Of a stretch of 17,325 bases of DNA, positions 1 to 7,023 are shown piece after piece. The notes under the pieces are model-generated. The model did no database searches and was not told the DNA's origin. It saw nothing but the letters and a program-made list of their open reading frames with translations. The stretch is from Chloroflexota bacterium. GTDB taxonomy: Bacteria; Chloroflexota; Dormibacteria; CF-121. The position numbers and the translations under genes were made by a program. Each line of letters starts with the position of its first letter. Position 1 is the first letter of the stretch. The stretch lies in assembly GCA_005882525.1 (NCBI GenBank), contig VBGO01000090.1, positions 1 through 17,325 of the forward strand, read 5' to 3'.

Positions 1-1554
1 ACCCTGCAGACGGCTTACGAGACCGTCGACCGGGAGCGACAGGATCTGACCGTCCGCCTCGCGGAGCTGACCCGGAGCCGGGCCAATGCCACGTCCGAGC
101 GTGACCGGCTTGCCGGCCAGCTCGCCACGGCGCACGCGACCATCGCCGCGCGCGACGCCGAGGTGGCGGCTCTCACCGTGGAACGGGAGGGTGTCGAGGC
201 GCAGATCAATGGGCTGAATGCGCAGCTCGAGGAATCGAAGCGCGGCAATGCTCGGCTGCAATCAGATCTGGAACGCGCGCTCGAGGAGGCGGCCGTTCAC
301 CATCGCCTCCAGCTGGAGTTCGACGCGCTCTCCGCTCGCTGGGACGTGGCTCGCGCCCAGCTGGCCGAGGCCGAGCAAGCCTTGAAGACCTCGCAGGCGA
401 CCATCAAGGCCGCGCAGCGGTTGTCGTCGTCGGTCGAGTGGCGCGGCGCGCTGGACAGCGTGCTGGACGCGGCGTCAGAGCTGGTCCGCTTCGAGCGCGG
501 GACACTGGCGCTCGTCGACGAACTGCAAGAAGAGCTGAAGGTGGAGGCCGCGCGCAACAGCCCGATCGCCATCAGTGAGATGTCACGCTTTAAGGTTGGC
601 GAGGGCATCGCCGGCTGGGCGCTGTCTCATCGCGAACCGGTGCTGGTCCGCGATAGCCGGACGGACGCGCGCTTCAAGGCGTCCGATCCCAAGCATCAAC
701 CGCGCTCCTTTGTTGCCGTCCCCCTACTCGCCGATAAGGAGGGGCTCGGCGTGCTGACGCTGGCGCGTTCGGCCAGCGACCCCTTCACCGAACAGGACCT
801 GCGAAATCTCGCACGAGTCGCGACCGACGCGTCGAACGCGTTGATCAACGCCCGGCTGGTTGACCTGCTCAAGCAGCGGGAGGACCATCTGACGACTCTC
901 GTCCGCAAGGCCCGGGAACTCTCGACGGCGAATGACAGCAAGCAGGTCGTCGAATTCGTGCTGTCGAGCGCCAGGGAGCTGATCGGCGGGAAAGCGGCGC
1001 TGCTGGCGCTTCGCAACCACAAAACGTTGGAGCTGGAGGTGGCCGGCTCGCAGGGGGTGGCCGATTCAGTGATCCAGCAGCGGATCGCCTGGGGGGCGCC
1101 GGCGGCGGGGGATGTCATGCGAACCGGGAAGCCATGGGTCTCGCCGATGCGCGAGATGCTCCCGCCCCATTTGGTCGAGGTGGTCGAAAAGGCCGGGCTC
1201 ACCACCATCATTTCGGTCCTCTGTGGCGCCTCGACCCAACTGGAGCCGACCGAGGACGGCGCGCTGCTGAGCCGCTCCGAAGTGGAGGTGACGGACCAGG
1301 TGAGTGGGGTGCTCAACGTTTACCGTGACAGTCTCGATCCGATCCCGGCGGGCGACCTCGAGCAGCTGAAAGCGTTTGCCGAGCAGGCGGCCGTGGCGAT
1401 TCAGAACGTGCGACGCTGGGACCGCGTCAAAGAACAACTGCAAGCCACCGCGTCGATGAACACCCGCCTGATGGGCCGCGAGCGTTACATCAACCAGCTA
1501 CTCTTCCGGATCCAGCAGCTCGAGCAAGAGCTCGGCCGCTACAAAGCCGCCTGA
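1..1554 (+). CDS. Coiled-coil protein with two GAF domains (5' end outside the window)
   Basis: The frame is open from base 1, so the gene begins upstream; 517 residues are visible. Residues 1 to about 135 are rich in E, R, Q, A and L in heptad-like order and should form a long coiled coil. A first GAF domain follows at about 142-285, with the typical FKVGEGIAGWAL stretch (197-208) and the SFVAVPLL...GVLTL strand pair (236-256). A second, more divergent GAF domain covers about 300-474, and a short coiled coil (about 475-517) ends the protein. GAF domains bind small ligands or mediate dimerisation in signalling proteins. No kinase, cyclase or DNA-binding domain is visible, so the output may lie upstream of the window or the protein may act as a sensor or scaffold. 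The ligand cannot be predicted. A GTG at 163 is in frame but lies inside the coiled coil and is unlikely to be the start. The gene converges with the minus-strand gene ending at 1591. Confidence 0.85.
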   Translation, partial: TLQTAYETVDRERQDLTVRLAELTRSRANATSERDRLAGQLATAHATIAARDAEVAALTVEREGVEAQINGLNAQLEESKRGNARLQSDLERALEEAAVHHRLQLEFDALSARWDVARAQLAEAEQALKTSQATIKAAQRLSSSVEWRGALDSVLDAASELVRFERGTLALVDELQEELKVEAARNSPIAISEMSRFKVGEGIAGWALSHREPVLVRDSRTDARFKASDPKHQPRSFVAVPLLADKEGLGVLTLARSASDPFTEQDLRNLARVATDASNALINARLVDLLKQREDHLTTLVRKARELSTANDSKQVVEFVLSSARELIGGKAALLALRNHKTLELEVAGSQGVADSVIQQRIAWGAPAAGDVMRTGKPWVSPMREMLPPHLVEVVEKAGLTTIISVLCGASTQLEPTEDGALLSRSEVEVTDQVSGVLNVYRDSLDPIPAGDLEQLKAFAEQAAVAIQNVRRWDRVKEQLQATASMNTRLMGRERYINQLLFRIQQLEQELGRYKAA

Positions 1555-1560
1555 CGTTCC

Positions 1561-1575
1561 CCCTCCGGGGGAGGG
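1561..1575. terminator. GC-rich hairpin between convergent genes
   Basis: CCCTCC (1561-1566) and GGAGGG (1570-1575) form a 6-bp stem around a 3-nt loop, 6 bases after the stop of the GAF gene and 15 bases from the stop of the convergent gene at 1591. No T-run follows on either strand, so it is at best a weak or bidirectional transcription barrier. Its position between two 3' ends is the main support. Confidence 0.35.
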
Positions 1576-1590
1576 CAGGGTGGGGGGTCT

Positions 1591-1953
1591 CTAGCCCGTC
1601 ATCCGGCGGCGGCGCTTGCCGGCGAGGTTGAGCCGCCCCAGGATGAACGCGTCGAGGACGCGATGCGAGGCGACCACGCCGTCGCCGACCCGCCGAGATC
1701 CCTTGCGCCGGTCGGCCTTGAGGTCGATCAAGTATTTCTCCTGCTGGGCCCAGACCAGCTCGATCAGCCGGCTGAAGCTGATGCCGTCCTCGACGGTGAT
1801 GCCTTCCTTTTCGATTCGGGCTTTGACCGGAGCTGGCAGCTCTTTGGCCTCAGCCAGGTTCAGGCGCTCGAGCGCCTCCAGCAGGTCGTCGAGCCGTCGG
1901 AGGTGGTAGCGGCGCTCCGCTTCGTTGCCGTAAGCGAGAGGTGATGAGTCCAA
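1591..1953 (-). CDS. Small basic protein of unknown function
   Basis: This encodes 120 residues and I do not recognise a family. The N-terminal half is charged and looks helical (AERRYHLRRLDDLLEALERL, residues 12-31), the middle is mixed, and the C-terminus is strongly basic, ending in KRRRRMTG. Such a tail could contact nucleic acid or ribosomes, but that is inference. The TTG start is well supported: a full GGAGGAGG Shine-Dalgarno site (complement of 1959-1966) lies 5 nt upstream. The stop of the NIF3-like gene is 20 bp upstream, so the two are very likely co-transcribed and this gene is translated from its own ribosome site. No signal peptide or membrane segment is visible. Confidence 0.75.
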   Translation of the reverse strand: MDSSPLAYGNEAERRYHLRRLDDLLEALERLNLAEAKELPAPVKARIEKEGITVEDGISFSRLIELVWAQQEKYLIDLKADRRKGSRRVGDGVVASHRVLDAFILGRLNLAGKRRRRMTG

Positions 1954-1958
1954 ACGGT

Positions 1959-1966
1959 CCTCCTCC
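1959..1966 (-). promoter_or_regulatory. Ribosome binding site that fixes a TTG start
   Basis: The minus strand reads GGAGGAGG here, 5 nt before the TTG at 1953-1951. It is among the strongest Shine-Dalgarno matches in the window. It sits on an operon-internal gene, in contrast to operon-leading genes that lack such sites. Confidence 0.8.
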
Positions 1967-1973
1967 AGGTGAT

Positions 1974-2798
1974 CTACGGTCGTATAACTCCGGAGCCCAC
2001 GATAACTTCGAGGCCTTGCTGCTCCAGGGCATCGATCACGCGGTTCATCCCGATCGAGTCGCTCGGCATGTGACCGGTGATCACCAGGTTGGCCTCCGGT
2101 AGCTGGAGCTGTTCCAGCTCTCGCAGGTCCCGGTCGTCGATGTGCATCGCCAGGATGGTGTGAATGTCGTGCTCATAATACGTGCGATAGACGGGCGCGC
2201 CACCATTGGTGCCGGCGGCCATCTGGACGGTCCAGCGTCCGACCGGGTTTTCCGGCCGGCCCAGCCACAGCTCGGGCTGCACCAGCGAGGTCTCCATTTC
2301 CGGGATAGTTTTCAGCTCGCCGATCAGGCTGCCAACCGTCGGGGCCCGGCCGTCGACGACGCGACCGACGAAGTCGATGAAAAACTGGCGACCGATGATG
2401 TCGGCCGCCAGGTGGATGTTCATCATGGGGATCCCGAGCTGGCGGGCGGCATCGACCACCCGGTCGTAATTGGTGGTCTGCAGGGCATGGGCGACCGGCC
2501 GCTGGCGGGCCAGCATCATCTCGTGGGCAACCTTGGCCGGGATCCCTTCGGCCTCCATCTGCACCTGGTGGCGTTGGATCACCGCCGCCAGCCCGAGGCG
2601 GGCTCGGGAACCGATTGGGTGGTGGGCGATGACGCCATCGGCACCGAGCGTCCGGGCCAGCAGCAGCTCGCCCAAGTCGACGTCGATGCCGACAAAAACC
2701 CGCCGCACGTCGCCGTCGAGGTAGACCTCGGAGTCGGCCGGAGTCTGGGCACAGCCCGCCAGGCGGTTGGCCATGGCCATGATCTCGCTCAGCCGCAC
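1974..2798 (-). CDS. NIF3-like dinuclear metal-binding protein
   Basis: The product is 274 residues from the GTG at 2798. The family signature is clear: VFVGIDVDLGELLLARTLGADGVIAHHP (residues 34-61, only landmarks matter), with the paired metal-binding histidines H59 and H60. A second conserved element, ITGHMPSDSIG, lies near the C-terminus. NIF3/YbgI-like proteins form toroidal hexamers binding two metal ions; the family is often annotated as 'GTP cyclohydrolase 1 type 2 homologue', but its physiological substrate is not firmly established. The frame stays open to 2987, but the extra 63 residues are Pro/Gly/Arg-rich and do not resemble the family, whose members start just before an RLSEIMAMA-type helix. 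The GTG at 2798 has GATAAT 6 nt upstream, which fits a leaderless start. It leads an operon with the small basic protein and is divergent from the gene at 2859. Confidence 0.85.
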   Translation of the reverse strand: MRLSEIMAMANRLAGCAQTPADSEVYLDGDVRRVFVGIDVDLGELLLARTLGADGVIAHHPIGSRARLGLAAVIQRHQVQMEAEGIPAKVAHEMMLARQRPVAHALQTTNYDRVVDAARQLGIPMMNIHLAADIIGRQFFIDFVGRVVDGRAPTVGSLIGELKTIPEMETSLVQPELWLGRPENPVGRWTVQMAAGTNGGAPVYRTYYEHDIHTILAMHIDDRDLRELEQLQLPEANLVITGHMPSDSIGMNRVIDALEQQGLEVIVGSGVIRP

Positions 2799-2804
2799 TC
2801 CGGC

Positions 2805-2810
2805 ATTATC
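2805..2810 (-). promoter_or_regulatory. Putative leaderless -10 element of the NIF3-like gene
   Basis: The minus strand reads GATAAT, then 6 nt (GCCGGA), then the GTG start at 2798. A transcript starting about 6-7 nt after a -10 box would begin at or next to the start codon. No convincing -35 box and no spaced Shine-Dalgarno site is seen. Confidence 0.5.
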
Positions 2811-2846
2811 GCGTGACGGCCCGGAGAAACGACGGCCGACCGGGAA

Positions 2847-2852
2847 TAGAAT
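2847..2852 (+). promoter_or_regulatory. Putative leaderless -10 element of the gene at 2859
   Basis: TAGAAT is followed by 6 nt (CCGTGG) and the GTG start at 2859. The same hexamer precedes nfo on the other strand at 11182-11177. Together with the divergent box at 2805-2810, the 60-bp spacer carries two back-to-back -10 elements. Confidence 0.55.
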
Positions 2853-2858
2853 CCGTGG

Positions 2859-3221
2859 GTGCCCGCCAATCCAGGAGCCGATCGCCGGGGCGACGGCGGC
2901 TTTGCCCCAACCTTCAAAGAGGCGGTCGGCCGCTGGCGCCGCCGCCACCGTCACCCCCCGCCTCAGGAAACCTGGTTCGCGGTGCACTACCGGGTCGGGT
3001 GGTTGGTGGAGCGCTTATCGCTCCTCGAGAGCATTCACCTGCTTCGGCAGGGTCTGGACGTCCGCTCTCTCTCGGCGGAACGCCCGGTGCGCCGGCGGAA
3101 GGGCGAGGCCGGCACGGATGAGGCGCATCCCGATGATGACAACGCCCTCGATGTCGAGAACGAACCAGCCGATGCCCTGGCATCGACCGAGGCGGGCACA
3201 CCACCCGGCGATGTCGGATAA
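2859..3221 (+). CDS. Unknown 120-residue protein, first gene of a three-gene operon
   Basis: No family is recognised. The N-terminal third is Arg/His/Pro-rich. The centre (about residues 39-75) contains WFAVHYRVGWLVERLSLLES and looks like an ordered amphipathic helix pair. The C-terminal third is acidic (DEAHPDDDNALDVENEPADA) and probably disordered. The leaderless -10 box 6 nt before the GTG start is the main argument that this reading frame, not the competing frames in this stretch, is the real one. Its 3' end overlaps the ATG of the next small gene by 11 bp, which suggests translational coupling. No export signal is seen. A fully non-coding alternative is possible but less likely given the promoter and tight packing. 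Confidence 0.6.
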   Translation: MPANPGADRRGDGGFAPTFKEAVGRWRRRHRHPPPQETWFAVHYRVGWLVERLSLLESIHLLRQGLDVRSLSAERPVRRRKGEAGTDEAHPDDDNALDVENEPADALASTEAGTPPGDVG

Positions 3222-3375
3222 TCCGCGCATGCGGCGCTTTCGGCCGCGCTGGCTCAGTGCGCTACTCGGGGGCATCGTCCTGCCGTTCGATCCGGTGCTG
3301 GGGATGGTGATGCTGATGGTCGGATTGTGGCCGGCCCGGCGGCGAAAGGCCGCCCCCCGCGTGCTCGAGCCGTGA
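3211..3375 (+). CDS. 54-residue membrane protein of unknown function
   Basis: A basic N-terminus (MSDNPRMRRFRPRW) is followed by a hydrophobic stretch (about residues 15-41: LSALLGGIVLPFDPVLGMVM, then LMVGLW) and a basic C-terminus (PARRRKAAPR). This looks like one hydrophobic segment, or a re-entrant pair broken by the PFDP element, with positive charge on both sides. No family is recognised. It starts 11 bp inside the preceding gene and its TGA overlaps the GTG of the following gene (GTGA), so it sits in a translationally coupled operon. The start is preceded by no clear ribosome site, which fits coupling. It could serve as a membrane partner of a neighbouring product, but that is inference. 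Confidence 0.55.
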   Translation: MSDNPRMRRFRPRWLSALLGGIVLPFDPVLGMVMLMVGLWPARRRKAAPRVLEP

Positions 3376-3821
3376 AGGTCTACCTCGGCCGTGCCGTCAG
3401 TGGTGAGCTGGGCCCACGCAGCCTGGAGGCGATCCAGCTGGCGCACCGCGCGCTTCAGGAGTTCGGCGCCGGCATCCTGGCCGAACGGGTGGCCGATCCC
3501 GATTACCGGCCCGGCCTCGATCGACCCGAGCTGATTGCCGAGATGATGCACCGCGAGCTGCTCGAGGCGGATGCCGGCTGCATGGAGATGACCGGCCGCA
3601 GCACCGGGGTTGGCTTCGAGGCGGGCTGGTTGCTGGGTCGTGGGCGTCCCGTGCTGGCGCTCTACGACGCGGACGTCGCGCCGGCCTCCACCGTGATCCG
3701 CTTCCCGCCCTTCGACCATTGCGTGCCATTCGGTTACCACGACCTGATGGAGGTCGGCGGCGCCGTCACCGACTTCTGCCGCACGATCGCCGCGCACGCC
3801 GCCTACCGCGCCGAAGGTTAG
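3372..3821 (+). CDS. DNPH1-like nucleoside 2-deoxyribosyltransferase family protein
   Basis: The product is 149 residues from the GTG at 3372, whose GTGA overlaps the stop of the upstream small gene. The fold matches nucleoside 2-deoxyribosyltransferases and especially 2'-deoxynucleoside 5'-phosphate N-hydrolase (DNPH1/Rcl): an opening KVYLGRAVSGE strand and loop, the LAERVADPDY element, MHRELLEADAGCMEMTGRST, then GVGFEAGWLLGRGRPVLALYD. E83 in GVGFE matches the position of the family's catalytic nucleophile. DNPH1 cleaves the glycosidic bond of deoxynucleoside monophosphates, including hydroxymethyl-dUMP, which keeps abnormal bases out of DNA. The substrate here is inferred only from family. 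An upstream in-frame codon at 3327 would extend it into the previous gene and is rejected. The family call is firm; hydrolase versus transferase is not resolved. Confidence 0.75.
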   Translation: MKVYLGRAVSGELGPRSLEAIQLAHRALQEFGAGILAERVADPDYRPGLDRPELIAEMMHRELLEADAGCMEMTGRSTGVGFEAGWLLGRGRPVLALYDADVAPASTVIRFPPFDHCVPFGYHDLMEVGGAVTDFCRTIAAHAAYRAEG

Positions 3822-3849
3822 CCGCCTTCCTGCGGTGCCGGCCAATTTC

Positions 3850-3855
3850 TAGACT
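3850..3855 (+). promoter_or_regulatory. Putative leaderless -10 element of mogA
   Basis: TAGACT is followed by 6 nt and then the ATG at 3862. TTCCTG at 3827-3832 is 17 bp upstream but only a poor -35 match. The same hexamer precedes the metallo-hydrolase gene at 11212. Confidence 0.55.
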
Positions 3856-3861
3856 GCAGGG

Positions 3862-4368
3862 ATGAGCCTTCGCGCCTGCATCCTGACCGTGAGCACCAAG
3901 GGGGCCCGCGGCGAACGGGTCGACGAAAGTGGCGAAAAGATCAGCGAGGCCCTGGCCCGCATACCCGCCGAGGTCGTCGGCCGAGCGGTGGTCAGTGATG
4001 AGATCGACGACATCAAGCGGCAGCTCCGAGAATGGCTGCGGGCGACCGACCCCGACCTGATCGTCCTGACCGGTGGCACGGGCCTGGGGCCGCGCGATGT
4101 CACGCCGCAGGCGGTGGAACCACTCCTCGACTATGCGGTGCCGGGGATCGCAGAAGCGATGCGAGCCGCCGGCCTGCGTAAGACGCCGCATGCGATGCTG
4201 TCACGCTCGCTCGCCGGCGTCATTGGTCGAACGCTGGTGCTCGCCCTGCCCGGCAGTCCACGGGGGGTGGTCGACAGCCTCGAAGCCGTGATGGAGGCCC
4301 TGCCGCACGGCCTGCGTACACTCCGGGGCGACGTCAGCGACGCTCCCGCCGCTCACCGTCCCAGCTGA
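3862..4368 (+). CDS. mogA: MogA/MoaB family molybdenum cofactor biosynthesis protein
   Basis: The product is 168 residues, the usual size. It carries the MoCF-fold signatures: TGGTGLGPRDVTPQA at 70-84, PGIAEAMR at 94-101, and the LVLALPGSPRGV loop at about 125-136. MogA (molybdopterin adenylyltransferase) adenylates molybdopterin before molybdate insertion. MoaB proteins share the fold, and sequence alone does not separate the two with certainty. The ATG start sits 6 nt after a TAGACT box and fits a leaderless transcript. Its TGA overlaps the ATG of the DUF72 gene by one base (TGATG), so the two form a coupled pair. moaC lies about 2.2 kb away on the other strand, which supports a working cofactor pathway in this organism. 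The last ten or so residues are variable. Confidence 0.85.
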   Translation: MSLRACILTVSTKGARGERVDESGEKISEALARIPAEVVGRAVVSDEIDDIKRQLREWLRATDPDLIVLTGGTGLGPRDVTPQAVEPLLDYAVPGIAEAMRAAGLRKTPHAMLSRSLAGVIGRTLVLALPGSPRGVVDSLEAVMEALPHGLRTLRGDVSDAPAAHRPS

Positions 4369-5249
4369 TGGGCCGCATCAAGGTCGGTATTTCCTCCTGG
4401 ACGGAGCCCACGTTGGTGAAGAGCGGTTGGTATCCGGCGGACGCGACCACGGCGGAAGATCGGCTGCGATATTACGCGTCGAAGTTTCCCGTCGTCGAAG
4501 TCGACAGCACGTTCTACGCGATGCCCAACGAGAAGACCGCGCAGCTCTGGGTGGAACGCACACCGAAGGACTTCACCTTCAACGCCAAGGCTTACGCGCT
4601 GCTCACCCAGCACCCCACGCCACCCGCCCGGCTGCCCAAGGACCTGCGCGAAAAGCTGTCCGATGCGAAGGGCAACATTTATTTCAAAGACCTGGCGCCC
4701 AAGGACAAAGAGGCTGTCTGGGACCGCTTTCGAGAAGGCCTCCAGCCACTGCAGGATGCCGGGAAGCTCGGCGCGATCGTCTTTCAGTTTCCCAAGTGGT
4801 TTCTCCCCTCACAGTCGGCCTACCGATTCATGGAAGACCTCAGGGAGTGGCTGCCGGACTTCGGGATCGCGATCGAATTCCGCCAGGTCTCCTGGCTGAA
4901 AGAGGAGCGACGTCAGCGCGTCGTCCGATTCCTCAAGGACCATGGCTTCACCTATGTCGTCGTCGATGAGCCGCAGGGCTTTGTCTCCAGCGTGCCGCCC
5001 GTCGTGGCGGTGACGGCGCCGCTGGGGATGGTTCGCTTCCACGGGCGCAACCGGGATACCTGGGAGAAGAAAGGGATCAGCACCGCGGAGAAATTCCGCT
5101 ATCTCTACGAGCCGAGCGAGCTCAAGGCCTGGGTCCCCAACCTGCGTGACATGGGGAAAGAGGCCGGCGAGGTGCACGCGATCTTCAACAACTGCTACGC
5201 GGACTACGCGGTGCGCAACGCCGAGGACCTGGGCAAGCTCCTCAGCTGA
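4368..5249 (+). CDS. DUF72 (YecE-like) family protein
   Basis: The product is 293 residues with the DUF72 layout. It opens with KVGISSWTEP, has VVEVDSTFYAMPNEKTAQLW and DFTFNAKAYALLTQH in the first third, GAIVFQFPKWF in the middle, and ends with FHGRNRDTW and VHAIFNNCYADYAVRNA, where the Asn and Tyr residues are conserved. DUF72 proteins are predicted TIM-barrel proteins of unknown activity. The ATG overlaps the mogA stop by one base, so translation is probably coupled. No metal-cluster cysteines, signal peptide or membrane segment are visible. A role in cofactor chemistry is only suggested by its partner. Confidence 0.85.
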   Translation: MGRIKVGISSWTEPTLVKSGWYPADATTAEDRLRYYASKFPVVEVDSTFYAMPNEKTAQLWVERTPKDFTFNAKAYALLTQHPTPPARLPKDLREKLSDAKGNIYFKDLAPKDKEAVWDRFREGLQPLQDAGKLGAIVFQFPKWFLPSQSAYRFMEDLREWLPDFGIAIEFRQVSWLKEERRQRVVRFLKDHGFTYVVVDEPQGFVSSVPPVVAVTAPLGMVRFHGRNRDTWEKKGISTAEKFRYLYEPSELKAWVPNLRDMGKEAGEVHAIFNNCYADYAVRNAEDLGKLLS

Positions 5250-5255
5250 ACTCAG

Positions 5256-5276
5256 TTCGGGGCCTTTGGCGCCGAA
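5256..5276 (+). terminator. Hairpin downstream of the DUF72 gene
   Basis: TTCGGGGCC (5256-5264) can pair with GGCGCCGAA (5268-5276) around a TTT loop, with one internal G-G mismatch. It begins 7 nt after the DUF72 stop. No T-run follows, so intrinsic termination is uncertain, but the position fits the end of the mogA-DUF72 unit. Confidence 0.4.
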
Positions 5277-5325
5277 AGGATTCCCGGGGCCTGCCAGTTG
5301 CATGGGGTAGCGCCGCGGCGCATCC

Positions 5326-6542
5326 ATGCAGGCCTACCAATCGGCTCCCTGTCCGTACTGCGGCGCCACCTGGAATCAACCGGGCGCCCAGACCTGCGCA
5401 AATTGCCGGAATCCCCTGCCGCCTCCCCAACCCGGCTATGCGCCCCCCGGCTACACCCAGGGGCCGTCCCAGGGCCAGCAGCCGCAGGGTCCGGCCCAGC
5501 CGCCGGGCTACCCGTACGGCGCGCCGAACTATCCTCCCCAGAATTACACCCAGCCCCCGCCACAGTACTCCGCACCGCCGCCCGGCTATCCCGGCCAGCC
5601 AGGCTACCCGTCCTACGCACCGCCGGGGTATGGCGGCCGAGGCGCCACCCGCATCCGCACGAGCCACCACGACGCTCCGGCTCTTCGGCCAGACCGTCAC
5701 GGTGCCAGGGACGCTGCCGCCCATCGTCGTCGAGCATCAGCAGGCGATCATCAAAGGCGTCCTCGGCCTCGTCGCCGTGCTGGTGCTGCTCTTTGGCATC
5801 ATGCCGGTGGTCGCCTCCGGTCAAATTTCCGCCGCGACGCAATCGCTTGAAGCGGCGGCTTCCCACCAGGCCAAAGTCGATGCCGTGTTCACGCAAATCT
5901 TCACGGCAAAAACCAACGCGAATGATCCCATCGCATCCAAGGCGCAATGGGACAAGCTGGCGAAGTCATATAACGATGGGCTCGTTCTGGTCCAAGCCGA
6001 CGAGGCGGCCCTGAATTCTGTCGATCAGCGGCTCTCCCTGATCCAGTGGGGCGGAGATTTCGGCAGCGCGGCATCGGCTGCGCGGCGCCCTGGATGGTCT
6101 CGCGCAAGCGGACCAGGCATTTACGGCGGCCGTCAACGAGGCGAAGGTCATCCAGCCCTACATCGACGCCCTGATCGACTACACGAAGATCGGGGCCGCG
6201 CTCGCCAAGCGTGACCTGGTGGGGGCCGGTGCGCCGTATCCGGACGCCCAGCAGAAAATCGAGCTGGCCATCTCGTACGCCGGCGCGCCCGGCTTGCCTC
6301 CGCAAATTGCCAAGCAGGTTCGCAGCTTCAACGACGTCCTGACGAATACCGAGAGCCTCGTCCAGGCTATTCAGGCCAAAGACGCCGCGGGCATCAAGAA
6401 ATACACCGATGCGATGAACGCGGCCCTGAAAGCGATGTCGGCGCCTGATGAGACGCTGCCGGCGGACTACGAAACCAAGACGTTCGGTCCGATGCAGAAG
6501 AGCTACGACGCGGCGATGAAGGCCATCAAGAGCGGGAGCTAG
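5326..6542 (+). pseudogene. Zinc-ribbon, Pro/Tyr-rich, membrane-anchored protein split by two +1 frameshifts
   Basis: Three consecutive frames join into one coherent protein of about 404 residues. The first frame encodes a zinc ribbon (CPYC at residues 9-12 and CANC at 24-27), then a Pro/Gly/Tyr/Gln-rich linker of about 75 residues. The second frame, taken up near 5625-5640, continues with LFGQTVTVPGTLPPI, a membrane helix (IIKGVLGLVAVLVLLFG, then IMPVVA) and a polar helical region. The third frame, taken up near 6042-6080, continues through ALDGLAQADQAFTAAVNEA to the stop at 6542. Each switch is +1 and each lies at a GGGG run (5625-5628 and 6048-6051), so one surplus G in each would explain both. 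An assembly or sequencing error is as likely as a recent pseudogene. The family is unknown. The ATG at 5326 has no clear ribosome site. The 3' end overlaps moaC by 17 bp tail to tail. Confidence 0.65.
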
Positions 6543-7023
6543 GCGGGCGACGAAGCTCTCCGCTCTTCCCGCCTCGCTTCTCAACGAGTTCGATCCCTTC
6601 GATCGTCATCCAGCGGTCGGCGCTCTTGACCATGTCGACGACCGTCAACGCCGTCACCGCGACAGCCGTCAGTGCCTCCATTTCGGCCCCGGTCTTCCCC
6701 TCGCAGCGCACGCGTGACTCGATCCGGATCCCGGGCAGCCCATCGTCCGGCACACAATCCACGTCGATCAGCGTCAAGGCCAGTGGATGGCACATGGGGA
6801 TGAGGTCGCTGGTGCGCTTGGCGGCCTGGATGCCCGCGATCCGCGCGGTCGTCACGACCTCACCCTTGGGCAGGTTTCCGGCCACGATCGCCTCGAGGGC
6901 CTCTGGGCTCATCCTGACCGCGCCGCGGGCTCGCGCTTCGCGGCTGGTCACCGACTTGGCGGAGACGTCGACCATCCGGGCCTCGCCGGTCGGCCCGATG
7001 TGGGTGAGCTTTTTGTTTTTCAC
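6526..7023 (-). CDS. moaC: Cyclic pyranopterin monophosphate synthase MoaC
   Basis: The product is 165 residues, the usual MoaC length. Together with MoaA, MoaC makes cyclic pyranopterin monophosphate from GTP, the first stage of molybdenum cofactor synthesis. Diagnostic segments are MVDVSAK (17-23), PKGEVVTTARIAGIQAAKRT (52-71) with K53, SDLIPMCHPL (72-81) with H79, and GAEMEALTAVAVTALTVVDM (112-131) with D130 and K133; the closing EKRGGKSG is also conserved. The lysine and aspartate correspond to the catalytic pair known in E. coli MoaC. The GTG start overlaps the dinB stop as GTGA, so the gene is translated by coupling from dinB. The 3' end overlaps the convergent zinc-ribbon gene by 17 bp. 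Confidence 0.95.
   Translation of the reverse strand: MKNKKLTHIGPTGEARMVDVSAKSVTSREARARGAVRMSPEALEAIVAGNLPKGEVVTTARIAGIQAAKRTSDLIPMCHPLALTLIDVDCVPDDGLPGIRIESRVRCEGKTGAEMEALTAVAVTALTVVDMVKSADRWMTIEGIELVEKRGGKSGELRRPPSSRS

Noticed and set aside
2799..2987. Upstream extension of the NIF3-like reading frame by 63 residues
   Set aside because: The extension is Pro/Gly/Arg-rich, does not resemble the family, and overlaps the divergent gene; GTG 2798 with GATAAT 6 nt upstream is better.
3015..3845. Long minus-strand reading frame antisense to the DNPH1-like operon
   Set aside because: It has no family signature, and the plus strand carries a clear domain with E83; long antisense frames are expected at this GC content.
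5310..5321. 12-bp perfect palindrome GCGCCGCGGCGC just before the zinc-ribbon gene start
   Set aside because: Short G/C-only palindromes are common at this base composition, and no second copy or known operator pattern was seen.
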